Assembly: GCF_008831285.2 (NCBI RefSeq)
Contig: NC_045140.1
Coordinates: 20,001-60,000 of the forward strand
DNA: 40,000 nucleotides
Origin: Nymphaea colorata
Taxonomy: Eukaryota > Streptophyta > Magnoliopsida > Nymphaeales > Nymphaeaceae
Reading direction: 5' to 3'
In this document: in pieces, positions 1 to 9,188 of the stretch
Position numbering within the stretch: the first letter of the stretch is position 1
How the letters are laid out: each line of letters starts with the position of its first letter
Notes under the pieces: generated by a model
Databases searched by the model: none
The model's input: the letters and a program-made list of their open reading frames with translations, nothing else
Told to the model about the DNA's origin: nothing
Program-made: the position numbers and the translations under genes

Positions 1-53
1 TCCCTCCTGTGCCCGGTCTTCCGCTGCTCGCGGACAGCGTCGGGAACAGTAGG
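1..53. other. Host flank left of element A
   Basis: Short non-element sequence. With element A removed it joins 13197 onward. It resembles, with gaps, the stretch at about 13550-13610 (shared pieces such as tccct, tgctcgc, gacagcg), which fits the end of an earlier unit of the host tandem repeat. No gene is visible. Confidence 0.6.
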
Positions 54-58
54 GATAC
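54..58. repeat. Target-site duplication of element A, left copy (GATAC)
   Basis: The five bases GATAC directly precede the first base of the left LTR and recur at 13192-13196 directly after the right LTR. A 5-bp duplication is the normal footprint of Ty3/gypsy integrases and fixes both element ends. Confidence 0.95.
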
Positions 59-3000
59 TGTTAGGACCACTCCTGCTAGAACTAGAATTTCCTAACCAAG
101 AGCGACCTACCTTCCCAGGTCTCTTGAGTGCTACTCAAAAACCGAAAATTCCTAAGACAATTAATTACAACACTTCTACCCGGCCGGACAGACCCCGGCG
201 CAAAAACCCTTAGGACAGAAGATTCAGGTGCGGAATACCCTTATTCCCAAATCCTAACTACGGGCAGACCTAAGACAAACACTACAAGGGTTGACGCGGC
301 TTTTACAATCGTAAGCGATACAAGAATTCACTCGTCTCACTCAACAAACCACTCAACCAAACACACAAGACGAACGAGCAAACCACGCCCAACAATAAGC
401 AAATGGGTACGGTCGGCTCCTTGTGGTCGTGTCTCGGGCAGCTGGCCCTTGAGGTACCACGGCAGGGAGCTAGGCCGAAGCCTTGGGCTAAAACAATAAC
501 TAAAACAAACTAAATGGAATCCTAAAACCGAAAGCACAACACCCTCCCCGGAATCTACAAGTGAGCTAAGGTGTTACCGGCCAAGGGCTAGCCTTGGCTG
601 AGCCGGAACAACCGCGGGGTGAAGACCAAACCCCGGGCAATGCAGCAACGGGCCGGCGAGAAGCGCGCGGCCTGGACAGCCTCCTGCTGTCGGACGAGTA
701 GACAGACGTTGCCTGGAACAGTAGCCTGCTGCCGAGCAAAGACGGTCACGCGAGGAACAGAGACAGCCACCTGCTGTCGAGAATCACCTCCGGACGCGCG
801 GCCGTGAAGGACACGGGCTAGCTGTCGGATGCGGCCGGCTGACGAGTGGCCGAGAGGACAGCAAACTGCGGTCGGGCACAGACTGACGGACGAGACCTGA
901 CTGTCGAGTGCAGACCTACGGTAGCAGCGGCAAAAACAAAGGCGAGTCGCTGTCGCCTTGGACGCCGGAAGAGCAGCGACTGGATGTCGCCGAGGCGCTG
1001 GCGCGTTGCCGCTTGCAAACTGAAGACAGGTCGGCGGGGGAAGGTCGACTGGGCAGCCACCTGCTGCCTGGAGCCGAGAGGAGAGGGCGACCGACTGTCG
1101 CCGCTAGGCTGGACAGAAGCCGCGGACAAGACGAGGGGGGCGAAAGCCGAGTTCGGCAGTGCCTACCTGCCTATTCTCCGAATGGCTCAGCCACGGACGC
1201 CGGCAGGAAACCCGACGATGGAGAGCGCAGCCGAGGTGCTGGCCGAGGACTGCTAGCGGTGCGCTAGCGTCGCCGACTGAACCTAGTCCCTAGCTACGGC
1301 AGGGCTGGGCTTGGACTGGCGGGGCTCTACAGGTAGAACAGTCAAGATAAGAGGGCTCGGGCTGGGGTAGGCCGAGAGTCAACAGGGCTTAGGTTCGATA
1401 GGGAGGTTAACCTAGCTAAAGGGTAGGTTAGGCCGAGAGCTAGAACTAGAGAGAGTGAGGTTAAGGGTAAGCTCGGTCGAGGAACTTAGGCACTTGGGTG
1501 AGCTGGGGTAGATCGAGGCTGGGCTCGGTTGGGGGTAAGTGAGCTGGGTCACTCGAGCTAGACTCGAGTCAACTAGGTTAGTCCTAGCTGGGCTCGGGTT
1601 GACCGAGTTCCTAGGGATGAGGATGAGTTAGGTCAAAGGAGCTCAAGTCAACTAAGAAGAAATCGACTAGGTGAGCTGGGTTCGGTCAAAGTCAAACTAG
1701 GTTGGGTTTGACTAATGCACCTAGGTAGGGTTGGGGGCTAAGTCAAGTTGACTTAGAATTAGGCTCGAGCTAAGAGGACTCCCTGGAACTAAAAGACTAA
1801 GTACTCGAGTGGGTCCCTCGAGCAAGGAGATGATGACACGTCAAAAGATGGAGGGTCACGGAAGAGAACGGTTGAAGATAGTGGGGAGCTTGGCTGGGGT
1901 GTTCTCGTGACTAAAGGAGATGAGGACACGTGTAAGATCTACGGTGGAGAAGGGACTGGGAGTGGGAATGGATCTGAACGTGATTAAGGCCAGGTGCGAG
2001 TCTAAGGGGACTTGCGCTACAAACGAGGAAAAGTGGGGCGCGAGAGAGGGGAGTGGCACACAAAATGAGGGATGTGAAGGATGAGGTGGCGAGCTATGAG
2101 GAGCTGGTGGAAAAGATGATATGCGAGCTGGAAGGGAGCTGGGTCGTGGGCAGAGAGATGCTGCCACGTGGCCAGATGAAAGGCTGTGGTTCCTTGCGAG
2201 TGGGGCTGAAGACTTGGACAACCCAAGTGGAGGACGAGGTGGCGTCTAGTGCTCCTAAAGCTAAGGAACGTGTAGGATAACTGGTTTTCGGGTAAGGGAC
2301 ACGATGGGCCAGGTGGGACACGAGCTGGGAAGGATGATTGGATGGCTGACACGTGTACAGAAGGACGGTGAGGATTGAACTTACCTGATCCGAGTTGACT
2401 TCACGTAGGCTCGCACCGAGTGAGGAAGACCGGCCTGGTTTGAGTGATCTCACGCCAATGACCAGTACGCCCCTTCAAGCTTCTTGAAAACTTCAACTCG
2501 CCAAGGGCAGGGTGGTCCTATGCCACCGGAATCTTGAGAACACGCCGGAAGTTGCAGGATACACCGAAGACAGCAGAATTCCGGCGAGAAAGCGATCTAA
2601 CTATCCAGCCGTGCGTTTTCACCCGAACGTGGGTATATTGGAGCGCTTGATTGGGCGATTCCAATGAACTCGTACAGATGATATTTCTACGGTTAAATCT
2701 TCATTTACAGGGAGTTTTAACCTGCTGGACCAGAGAACAAGAGGTAGGACAGAACCCGAATTTCCCTTCAAGAAAGTCCGGTCGCATCCACTCTCTCGTT
2801 CTTCTCTTGGTGGCTACGTTAACTCGAAAATTCACGGCATTTCTTCACGAAGATCCTTGGATAATCTAAGACAGATTTTAATGCTCGACACAGACCTTCC
2901 TCACGGGTTGACCGCGAAGAAGACCTCGTGTATTAGCGTATTCTGTCCTAGATTAACCGCCAATCAACAAGAAGAAAACCGAGAATCGAAGGAAAACAAT

Positions 3001-4058
3001 TTAGCAGTCGTTGCTGAATTCTAATCCGAATTCAGCCTTCCCTTTAGCAAAATCAGACTCTCAACTTCACCGGGGTTGTGAAGAAGGCACCAACCTTGCT
3101 GGAATTGCAGTTCAAGAGGGGAATCAGCCGTGGACGAGGGAGGGATTGCCGCCGGTAGGGAGGAATCCGCCGCAAGCCGTCGTGCTTTGAGTTCACCACC
3201 GGAATATCTCCGATGCCCGAAGCTTTGCTGGAATTAGGAAGCGTCACAGGCCAAGGGGACGCGAGGGGATGAGAGGCACCGCAGATTTCACCATGTGAAA
3301 CTCGATGGCTGACGAAGAGGATGAAGAACTCGCCTCTAGACCGAGGGAGAGAAAGACAACCTCACGAGGAGGAGAGAGATTGCAAACCTTGCAAATGCTT
3401 TCTTAGTTCAATATTCGATACAAACTCTAAGATCCAAAACAATATATACATGTCCTAATTGAACGAGTCTACAATCCAGATCTCGTTCTCTACCCACAAT
3501 CCAAATCCATATTGCCAAGCACAACCCGCTTGGCTAGGTCCTTATTTCAAAACCCAACGAAAGCAAACCTATTTGCTTAACAAAAAACACTTAAACTAGA
3601 CTCGGGCCTAATGCCCAACTCGTAAACAAAAGGGTTAAACCCCTGAGCCTTGTGAGCCCAGGGTGGGGACCTCGTGAGGGGACCCGCCCTCACTTCGGTT
3701 GACTAGACCAAGAGCTCGGTCTGGTTTGACCGAGCCATTTGCCTAAGACCTTGGTCTTTGGCTAGCCTCAAGGGACATAAGACCGGACTCACTTGGTTAA
3801 GACTCTACTAGCTTAGTGAGACCTACTCTAGAATCACAATCACCCTGAGACGTACCCAGTTCAAGCACCGTCTTGGCTTCAGCTGCTCCTCCCGCTCCTC
3901 CCACTGCAACTGACGCTGGTGCAGAATCCTTCTCCTTGGGACTTACCTGCGCGAGCTGAAGAGAACGCGCCCAAATCTCTGACGCCTTCCTCTTACGCCG
4001 ACTGGGTTCGGCCTGCTCTGCCTCCATCTGCACGGGACCTGGAAATTGGTCCGTAACA
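59..4058 (-). repeat. Element A 3' LTR (4000 bp)
   Basis: Matches 9191-13191 throughout; one G is missing near 2566 (one G where the partner has two at 11698-11699). Read on the minus strand from 4058: residues 1638-1723 of the polyprotein (to 3797), a row of hairpins (3641-3761), a TATA box near 3443-3448, a pyrimidine-rich stretch, a G-box-rich part (about 1800-2370), a part dense in TTGAC/GTCAA (1341-1752), a GC-rich part with small hairpins (600-1260), then the A/C-rich terminal 500 bp (plus-strand sense). Many short ORFs occur but none has a domain or is conserved in element B. Confidence 0.97.
3641..3761 (-). other. Hairpin cluster after the polyprotein stop codon (element A)
   Basis: Four inverted repeats follow the stop codon in transcript order: 3742-3761 (AAGACC/GGTCTT core, 2-base loop), 3714-3735 (GCTCGGTC/GACCGAGC, 6-base loop), 3674-3693 (GTGAGGG/CCCTCAC, 6-base loop) and 3641-3663 (CCCTGAGC/GCCCAGGG, one mismatch). 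The equivalent hairpins of element B keep their stems although the bases differ. In RNA this would be the 3' untranslated part of the genomic transcript (U3). The same cluster is at 12774-12894 in the 5' LTR. A DNA-level palindromic regulatory role is the alternative. Confidence 0.6.
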
Positions 4059-7000
4059 GATTCCCCCTCCCTACTTTGCGCTTGTCCTCGAGCGCTAGAA
4101 GAGGGGAAACGGTGAATGATCGTCCCGAATTCCTCCCAAGAAGTACCCCTGTCGGGTCCCTCCCATTCTACGAGCACCTCGTGCCTGGTTCTCCCTTGCC
4201 GCTGTACATACCTGTGTTTGAGAATACGGTAGGGAGTTGGCAAACTATCCGGGACTTGCTCGATCAAAGTAGGTACATCACCCTGATGAGGCTTAAGCCT
4301 GGTGACGTGAAAGACTGGATGTACCAACGCTGTTCTTGGAAGGCCAAGTCTGTACGCAGCCTTCCCTATCTTCTGAATCACCGGATAGGGTCCATAATAT
4401 CGAGGTAGCAACTTCGAATAGGGCTGACCCATCAAGGACTTTTGCTTAAGAGGCAACCTCTTAAGCCACACATAGTCTCCCACCTGAAACTCCCGGTCCT
4501 TCCTTCCCTTATCGTACACTTGCTTCATACGATTTTGCGCCTTGACGATGTTTTCCTTGAGAGATTCTAAGACCTCTTCTCTGGTGCGCAACTCACAATC
4601 TACTGCATCATCTTCCGCAGTTCCTCCTTCATACCTTGGTATTGATGGGGGTGGAAATCCATATACACCCTCGTAAGGGGTGATGCCAGTAGACGAGTGA
4701 AGACTCGTGTTGTACGACCATTCTGCCCAAGGCAGATACGTAACCCATGTTGATGGTCGTTCTCCTGCGAAGCAACGGAGATAAGTCTCCAAGGACCGGT
4801 TGACAATTTCACTTTGCCCATCTGTTTGTGGGTGGTGGGCAGTACTAAAGTTTAACGTCGTACCCATATTCTTCATGTACTCCTGCCAGAATGCACTCAG
4901 AAAGATGGAGTCTCTGTCACAGACGACGGACTGTGGCATTCCATGCAGTTTCCCGATATACTCTTGGTAGACGTTGGCCACTAGTGGCCCTTGATACAAC
5001 CTCGGCAAGGGGGCGAAGTGACTATACTTCGTGAGCCGATCCACGACAACTAAGACTGCCTCTTTCCCTTCTGATCGAGGCATGGCGTCGATGAAGTCCA
5101 TCGTGACATCAGTCCACGGCTTGGTTGGTATAGGCAGAGGGTTCAAATGACCAGGAGGCTTGATGGCCTCGTACTTCTCCCTCTGGCAGACTATACACTT
5201 CTTGACGTAGTTTTGCACTTCTGCCTTTATTCCTCGCCACCAAAATTGGGCCTTTATTCGCGCAAGGGTCTTAGCGACCCCTTCATGACCCGCTGCGGGG
5301 GTGTCATGAAAATGCTGCAGGAGTTCTTGCCTTAGCCCAGAGTTAGGAGGGACTACAGCCTTGTCCTTCCTATACAGAAGATTTCCTTTGACTGAATACA
5401 AAGGAATGGATCCGGGGTTCTGTTGAACCGAAGTCTTGATTAGCCTTAATGACTGGTCATCATGTTGATCCTGGGCTAATCTCGTCCAAATGTCCGTCTC
5501 CACCACAGACAAAGTCATCAACTGTTCAGTGAGGCGGGAAAGAGAATCCGCCGCCTTGTTCTCAGGACCCTTCTTGTACTCGATTTCAAAGTCATACCCC
5601 AAGAGCTTCGCTAGCCATCTCTGTTGAGTGGGGGTGGACACACGTTGTTTCAACATGTACTTCAGGCTGTTTTGATCGGTCCTGACGATAAACTTGCGTC
5701 CAATCAAGTATGGACGCCACTTTTCCACCGCGATTACGATTGCAAGCAACTCCTTCTCATATGTGGAGAGGGGCTTGGCCCGGCTAGTCAAGGCCTTGGA
5801 CATATACGCGATGGGATGACCATCTTGTCCTAGTACTGCTCCGACGCCGACTTCACACGCATCTGTTTCAATAGTGAAAGTCTTTGAGAAATCGGGTAGA
5901 GTTAGTACTGGGGCGGTCATTAGAGCTGCTTTCAGCTTGTCAAAAGCAACTCTCGACTTCTCAGTCCAAGAGAAGGCTCCTTTCTTCAGCATCTGGGTGA
6001 GGGGCTGGGCAATAATGCCATATCCCTGGATGAATCTCCTGTAGTACCCAGTTAATCCGAGGAATCCTCTTAGACCTTTGAGGTCCTTGGGCAGAGGCCA
6101 TTTCTCCATGGCGTGCAACTTTTCGGGGTCTGCCCGAACCCCTTCTCGGGACACGATGTGTCCGAGATATCCAATGGAAGATTGTCCAAAACTGCATTTG
6201 GACATCTTCGCAAAGAGCTGGTGCTCCTGAAGAATACCTAGAGTTATTTCCAGGTGCCTCTTGTGTTGCTCCTCGTCCTTACTATAGATGAGTATGTCAT
6301 CGAAAAATACGAGGATGAAGTCTCTGAGATGGGCTCTAAACACATCATTCATACACCGCTGGAATGTAGCCGGTGCATTTGTCAGTCCAAAAGGCATTAC
6401 GAGAAATTCATAATGCCCGTCATGCGTTCTGAACGCTGTCTTCAAGACGTCTTTATCGAACATTCTGATTTGATGATAGCCGGCTCTGAGATCAATCTTG
6501 GAAAATACTGTGGCGCCGGCCAATTCGTCTAACAACTCATCAATAACTGGTATGGGGTGCCGATCCTTAACGGTCACCTCATTCAGCGCCCTGTAATCAA
6601 TACAGAATCGCCAAGTGTTGTCCTTCTTCTTCACTAAGAGAACTGGTGAAGAAAAAGGGCTGCAACTAGGCCTAATGATTCCGCTCTCCAACATTTCTTT
6701 CACAAGGCGCTCGATCTCCGCCTTCTGGCTGTGCCCATACCTATATGGCCTGACGTTGACAGGCTCCGCACCATGTGCGAGGACGATGCGATGATCATAT
6801 GCCCGTTTAGGCGGTAAGCCTTTGGGCTCATCAAAAATGGCTGGAAATTGGTCTAGGACCAATTGAATGCTTGGTGGAATTGGTTCTTCCACCTTATCTT
6901 CAGATACCGGTACATCCGTAGCCAATGTGAGTACCCAACAAGCGGGTTGTTCATGTTGGATGGACCGCAATGCTGCCTTGGGACGCGTGGAGCTGGCGAG

Positions 7001-8968
7001 TCCCTGAAGAGTGATCGATTCCCCTTCTCCGTCTGGGATGAACGTCATGGCAAAGTTCTTCACATCCCAACGAATATCCTTCCAAGTTAGGAACCAAGGC
7101 ATTCCTAAAATCAAGTCGACTCCGTCTAATGGAATGACTAGGCAATCCACTTTGAAGTTCTTCTTCTTGATGTTGACATCAATGCCCTTTCCTTCATGAA
7201 TGCACTTGAGTCTATGACCCCCTCCCACGATTATAGTCTGTGGGCTGCTCTCATTGAGAGTGACCTTGCACTTCTCAGCGGCTTCTTCGGTTAAGAAGTT
7301 GTTTGTTGCACCGCTATCGAGCAGAATCAAAACTTTCTGGCCATTGATGCGGCCAAAAACTCTCATGGCGTTAGCCTTATGGGGATCCTGGATAGAATGT
7401 AAGGATTCAACCTCTTCAGATTTGTCTTCTCTGTTCGAGGTTTCTCCCTTCTGTGGTTCCTCAGATTCAATTTTCTTTCCTTTTCTCTTCACTTGGACTT
7501 CCTCATCAGACGAGGAACTGGAACTAGAGCTAGAGGAAGAATCGCTCTCTGAACTGGAGCTTGTCTCCGGTTCATCAACCACCACGATGTTGAATAGTGC
7601 CTTGCACTGGTGGTTCTTCTCCCACTTACCCTCACATCTAAAGCATAGGCCCTTCTTCCTATACTCTTCTATTTGTTTTGGGGTCAGGTAACGTGTTGGG
7701 AGGTCACGGCCCGGTCTTGGGTTGGGCCTATAATCGTTCCCACGGTTGTAGGGAACCAATTCCTTCCCTTGGGGACGGAATTCTCTACTTTGATTCCGAG
7801 AAGTAGAGGAGAATGAGGGTTTCTTCCTCAACTTGTCCGACTTACGAGCCTTTCTTTCTCGTTTCTCTCTTTTTTCTTCTTTTCTCTCTTCAATTCTCTC
7901 CTCATACAGCCTGGCCATTGCGAAACATTCTTCTAAACTACCGAAGCGATGGATTTTCATCTCTCTTTTGATATCGCTTCGTAGTCCACCCTTGAACGAC
8001 CCTATGAGGGCCTTCTCTGGCCATTGCACCATGCTGGCCAACCTCTCGAATTGCCTTTGGTAGACAGGCACGGTGGTGGTCTGGGTTAAGTTTTTGAGAT
8101 CCTCGTCATAATCTATGAACGTGGAGTCTCCAAACTGCAACTGCAGACTCGCTTTGTATTTTTCCCACGTTGGGTCGGCCGTCTTATGTTCAAACCAGAG
8201 GTAGTGGGTTGTTGCTTCGCCGGTCATGTTGGCCGTAGCGATTTCAATCCATTCTTCTTGTGGTACATGGTGACACAAGAAGAAACGTTCGGCCATGAAT
8301 AGCCATTCTCGAAGATGTTCCCCATTGAACTTAGGGAAATCATATTTGACGGAAGGTGTCCGTCTCTCTTCAAAACGTGTAGGCTCTCTTCGAGTTCTCC
8401 TAGGACGAAGTGGTGTTTCGTCCTCTCCTTCGGAAAGCTCAAAAATTGGGTTCCGAATGGGTTGACTAGTTCGTTGACCTTGAGGAGGTCTGTAGTATTC
8501 ACTTGTAGGCTCGTTTAGATACCTGTCTGGAGGTGGTCCCATGACTCTACCTCCTTCCAAACTCGTCCCAACATGTGAAATGTTGTTGGGATTAACCTCA
8601 GTGTCGGTTTGATAGCCAGGTATAACTAGCAAACCTTTTCCTTTCTGTTGATTCGGACCCTGAGTGGTCCTCTGCTCAACAACGACTTGGGTTTGGTTGT
8701 TGGCCAACTGTCTGAACATGGCGCGGATTTCATCCATTTCCTTTTGGTGTTCCGCGTTCTGACGATCCATGTCCTTCTTCCTAAAGTTCTCAACTTTGGC
8801 CATTTCGCTACGCATTTGTAGCAATTCCTTCTCTATGCTTAGGATTCTACCTAAGGCATAGTCCGGAACTTGCCCCCTTTGAGTTGGAGGGGCATCTCCT
8901 GCTTGCTCCTGAGGAATGTCCTCAAGAACAGGCTCATCGGAGCTCACGTTCTTCTTGGATTTACCCAT
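3797..8968 (-). CDS. Gag-pol polyprotein of element A, 1723 aa, with chromodomain
   Basis: One frame encodes all proteins needed to assemble particles, copy RNA into DNA and integrate it. N-terminal charged coiled coil (about 40-95); gag core (about 205-365); zinc knuckle C442, C445, H453, C455; acidic serine-rich linker (469-490); aspartic protease with DSG at 551-553; reverse transcriptase with D826 and the FFDD motif (D890, D891); RNase H with D1036, E1071 or E1073, D1098, D1141; integrase zinc site H1221, H1228, C1258, C1261; catalytic D1291, D1351, E1387 (spacing D59D35E); GPY motif 1526-1528; chromodomain about 1577-1622. No frameshift or internal stop separates gag from pol. The last 86 residues lie in the 3' LTR and hold a basic RRKRK motif (1657-1661). 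The start Met fits the first residues of element B's protein (M-x-KSKKN). Confidence 0.96.
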   Translation of the reverse strand: MGKSKKNVSSDEPVLEDIPQEQAGDAPPTQRGQVPDYALGRILSIEKELLQMRSEMAKVENFRKKDMDRQNAEHQKEMDEIRAMFRQLANNQTQVVVEQRTTQGPNQQKGKGLLVIPGYQTDTEVNPNNISHVGTSLEGGRVMGPPPDRYLNEPTSEYYRPPQGQRTSQPIRNPIFELSEGEDETPLRPRRTRREPTRFEERRTPSVKYDFPKFNGEHLREWLFMAERFFLCHHVPQEEWIEIATANMTGEATTHYLWFEHKTADPTWEKYKASLQLQFGDSTFIDYDEDLKNLTQTTTVPVYQRQFERLASMVQWPEKALIGSFKGGLRSDIKREMKIHRFGSLEECFAMARLYEERIEERKEEKREKRERKARKSDKLRKKPSFSSTSRNQSREFRPQGKELVPYNRGNDYRPNPRPGRDLPTRYLTPKQIEEYRKKGLCFRCEGKWEKNHQCKALFNIVVVDEPETSSSSESDSSSSSSSSSSSDEEVQVKRKGKKIESEEPQKGETSNREDKSEEVESLHSIQDPHKANAMRVFGRINGQKVLILLDSGATNNFLTEEAAEKCKVTLNESSPQTIIVGGGHRLKCIHEGKGIDVNIKKKNFKVDCLVIPLDGVDLILGMPWFLTWKDIRWDVKNFAMTFIPDGEGESITLQGLASSTRPKAALRSIQHEQPACWVLTLATDVPVSEDKVEEPIPPSIQLVLDQFPAIFDEPKGLPPKRAYDHRIVLAHGAEPVNVRPYRYGHSQKAEIERLVKEMLESGIIRPSCSPFSSPVLLVKKKDNTWRFCIDYRALNEVTVKDRHPIPVIDELLDELAGATVFSKIDLRAGYHQIRMFDKDVLKTAFRTHDGHYEFLVMPFGLTNAPATFQRCMNDVFRAHLRDFILVFFDDILIYSKDEEQHKRHLEITLGILQEHQLFAKMSKCSFGQSSIGYLGHIVSREGVRADPEKLHAMEKWPLPKDLKGLRGFLGLTGYYRRFIQGYGIIAQPLTQMLKKGAFSWTEKSRVAFDKLKAALMTAPVLTLPDFSKTFTIETDACEVGVGAVLGQDGHPIAYMSKALTSRAKPLSTYEKELLAIVIAVEKWRPYLIGRKFIVRTDQNSLKYMLKQRVSTPTQQRWLAKLLGYDFEIEYKKGPENKAADSLSRLTEQLMTLSVVETDIWTRLAQDQHDDQSLRLIKTSVQQNPGSIPLYSVKGNLLYRKDKAVVPPNSGLRQELLQHFHDTPAAGHEGVAKTLARIKAQFWWRGIKAEVQNYVKKCIVCQREKYEAIKPPGHLNPLPIPTKPWTDVTMDFIDAMPRSEGKEAVLVVVDRLTKYSHFAPLPRLYQGPLVANVYQEYIGKLHGMPQSVVCDRDSIFLSAFWQEYMKNMGTTLNFSTAHHPQTDGQSEIVNRSLETYLRCFAGERPSTWVTYLPWAEWSYNTSLHSSTGITPYEGVYGFPPPSIPRYEGGTAEDDAVDCELRTREEVLESLKENIVKAQNRMKQVYDKGRKDREFQVGDYVWLKRLPLKQKSLMGQPYSKLLPRYYGPYPVIQKIGKAAYRLGLPRTALVHPVFHVTRLKPHQGDVPTLIEQVPDSLPTPYRILKHRYVQRQGRTRHEVLVEWEGPDRGTSWEEFGTIIHRFPSSSARGQAQSREGESVTDQFPGPVQMEAEQAEPSRRKRKASEIWARSLQLAQVSPKEKDSAPASVAVGGAGGAAEAKTVLELGTSQGDCDSRVGLTKLVES
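4061..4072 (-). promoter_or_regulatory. Polypurine tract of element A
   Basis: Minus strand reads AGGGAGGGGGAA, then TC, then the LTR start TGTTACGG. This primes plus-strand DNA synthesis. It is also translated as R-E-G-E (residues 1633-1636), so the tract lies inside the ORF. Confidence 0.92.
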
Positions 8969-9176
8969 AGAATTCGTGAGTTAGGCACCCAGTGAAAACA
9001 CGCACAAACTAAGGAATTTGGCTATTTGGAGCCAACGACAAAAGAAAATCCTAAACTAACGCACACGGAAAATGCACTGCTGAAAGCTGGACTCAAACAC
9101 TCCTCGCCTTGACTGATTTGCTGAAGCTGAATCTTCTTGCAACGAGTGCTTGAACTTCAATAACAGCCTCAAGACT
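8969..9176 (-). other. Leader between PBS and polyprotein start, element A
   Basis: 208 bases between primer-binding site and start codon. The minus strand has a pyrimidine-rich run ending in an AG at 9022-9023 that could be a 3' splice site; this is only a candidate. Packaging signals would be expected here, but I see no strong hairpin. Confidence 0.6.
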
Positions 9177-9188
9177 GCTCTGATACCA
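9177..9188 (-). promoter_or_regulatory. Primer-binding site, initiator tRNA-Met (element A)
   Basis: Minus strand reads TGGTATCAGAGC, the classic plant retrotransposon PBS complementary to the 3' end of tRNA-iMet. Two bases (AT) separate it from the 5' LTR end ...TAACA. Confidence 0.96.

Noticed and set aside
128-499. 123-aa plus-strand ORF in every A-family LTR (also 136-, 121-, 119- and 111-aa ORFs)
   Set aside because: They recur only because the LTR recurs. The homologous region of element B does not keep the frame, composition is low-complexity, and no domain is recognisable.
7254-7691. Plus-strand ORFs inside the polyprotein genes
   Set aside because: They are antisense shadows of the long minus-strand frame; the glutamate/leucine-rich run mirrors the serine-rich linker.
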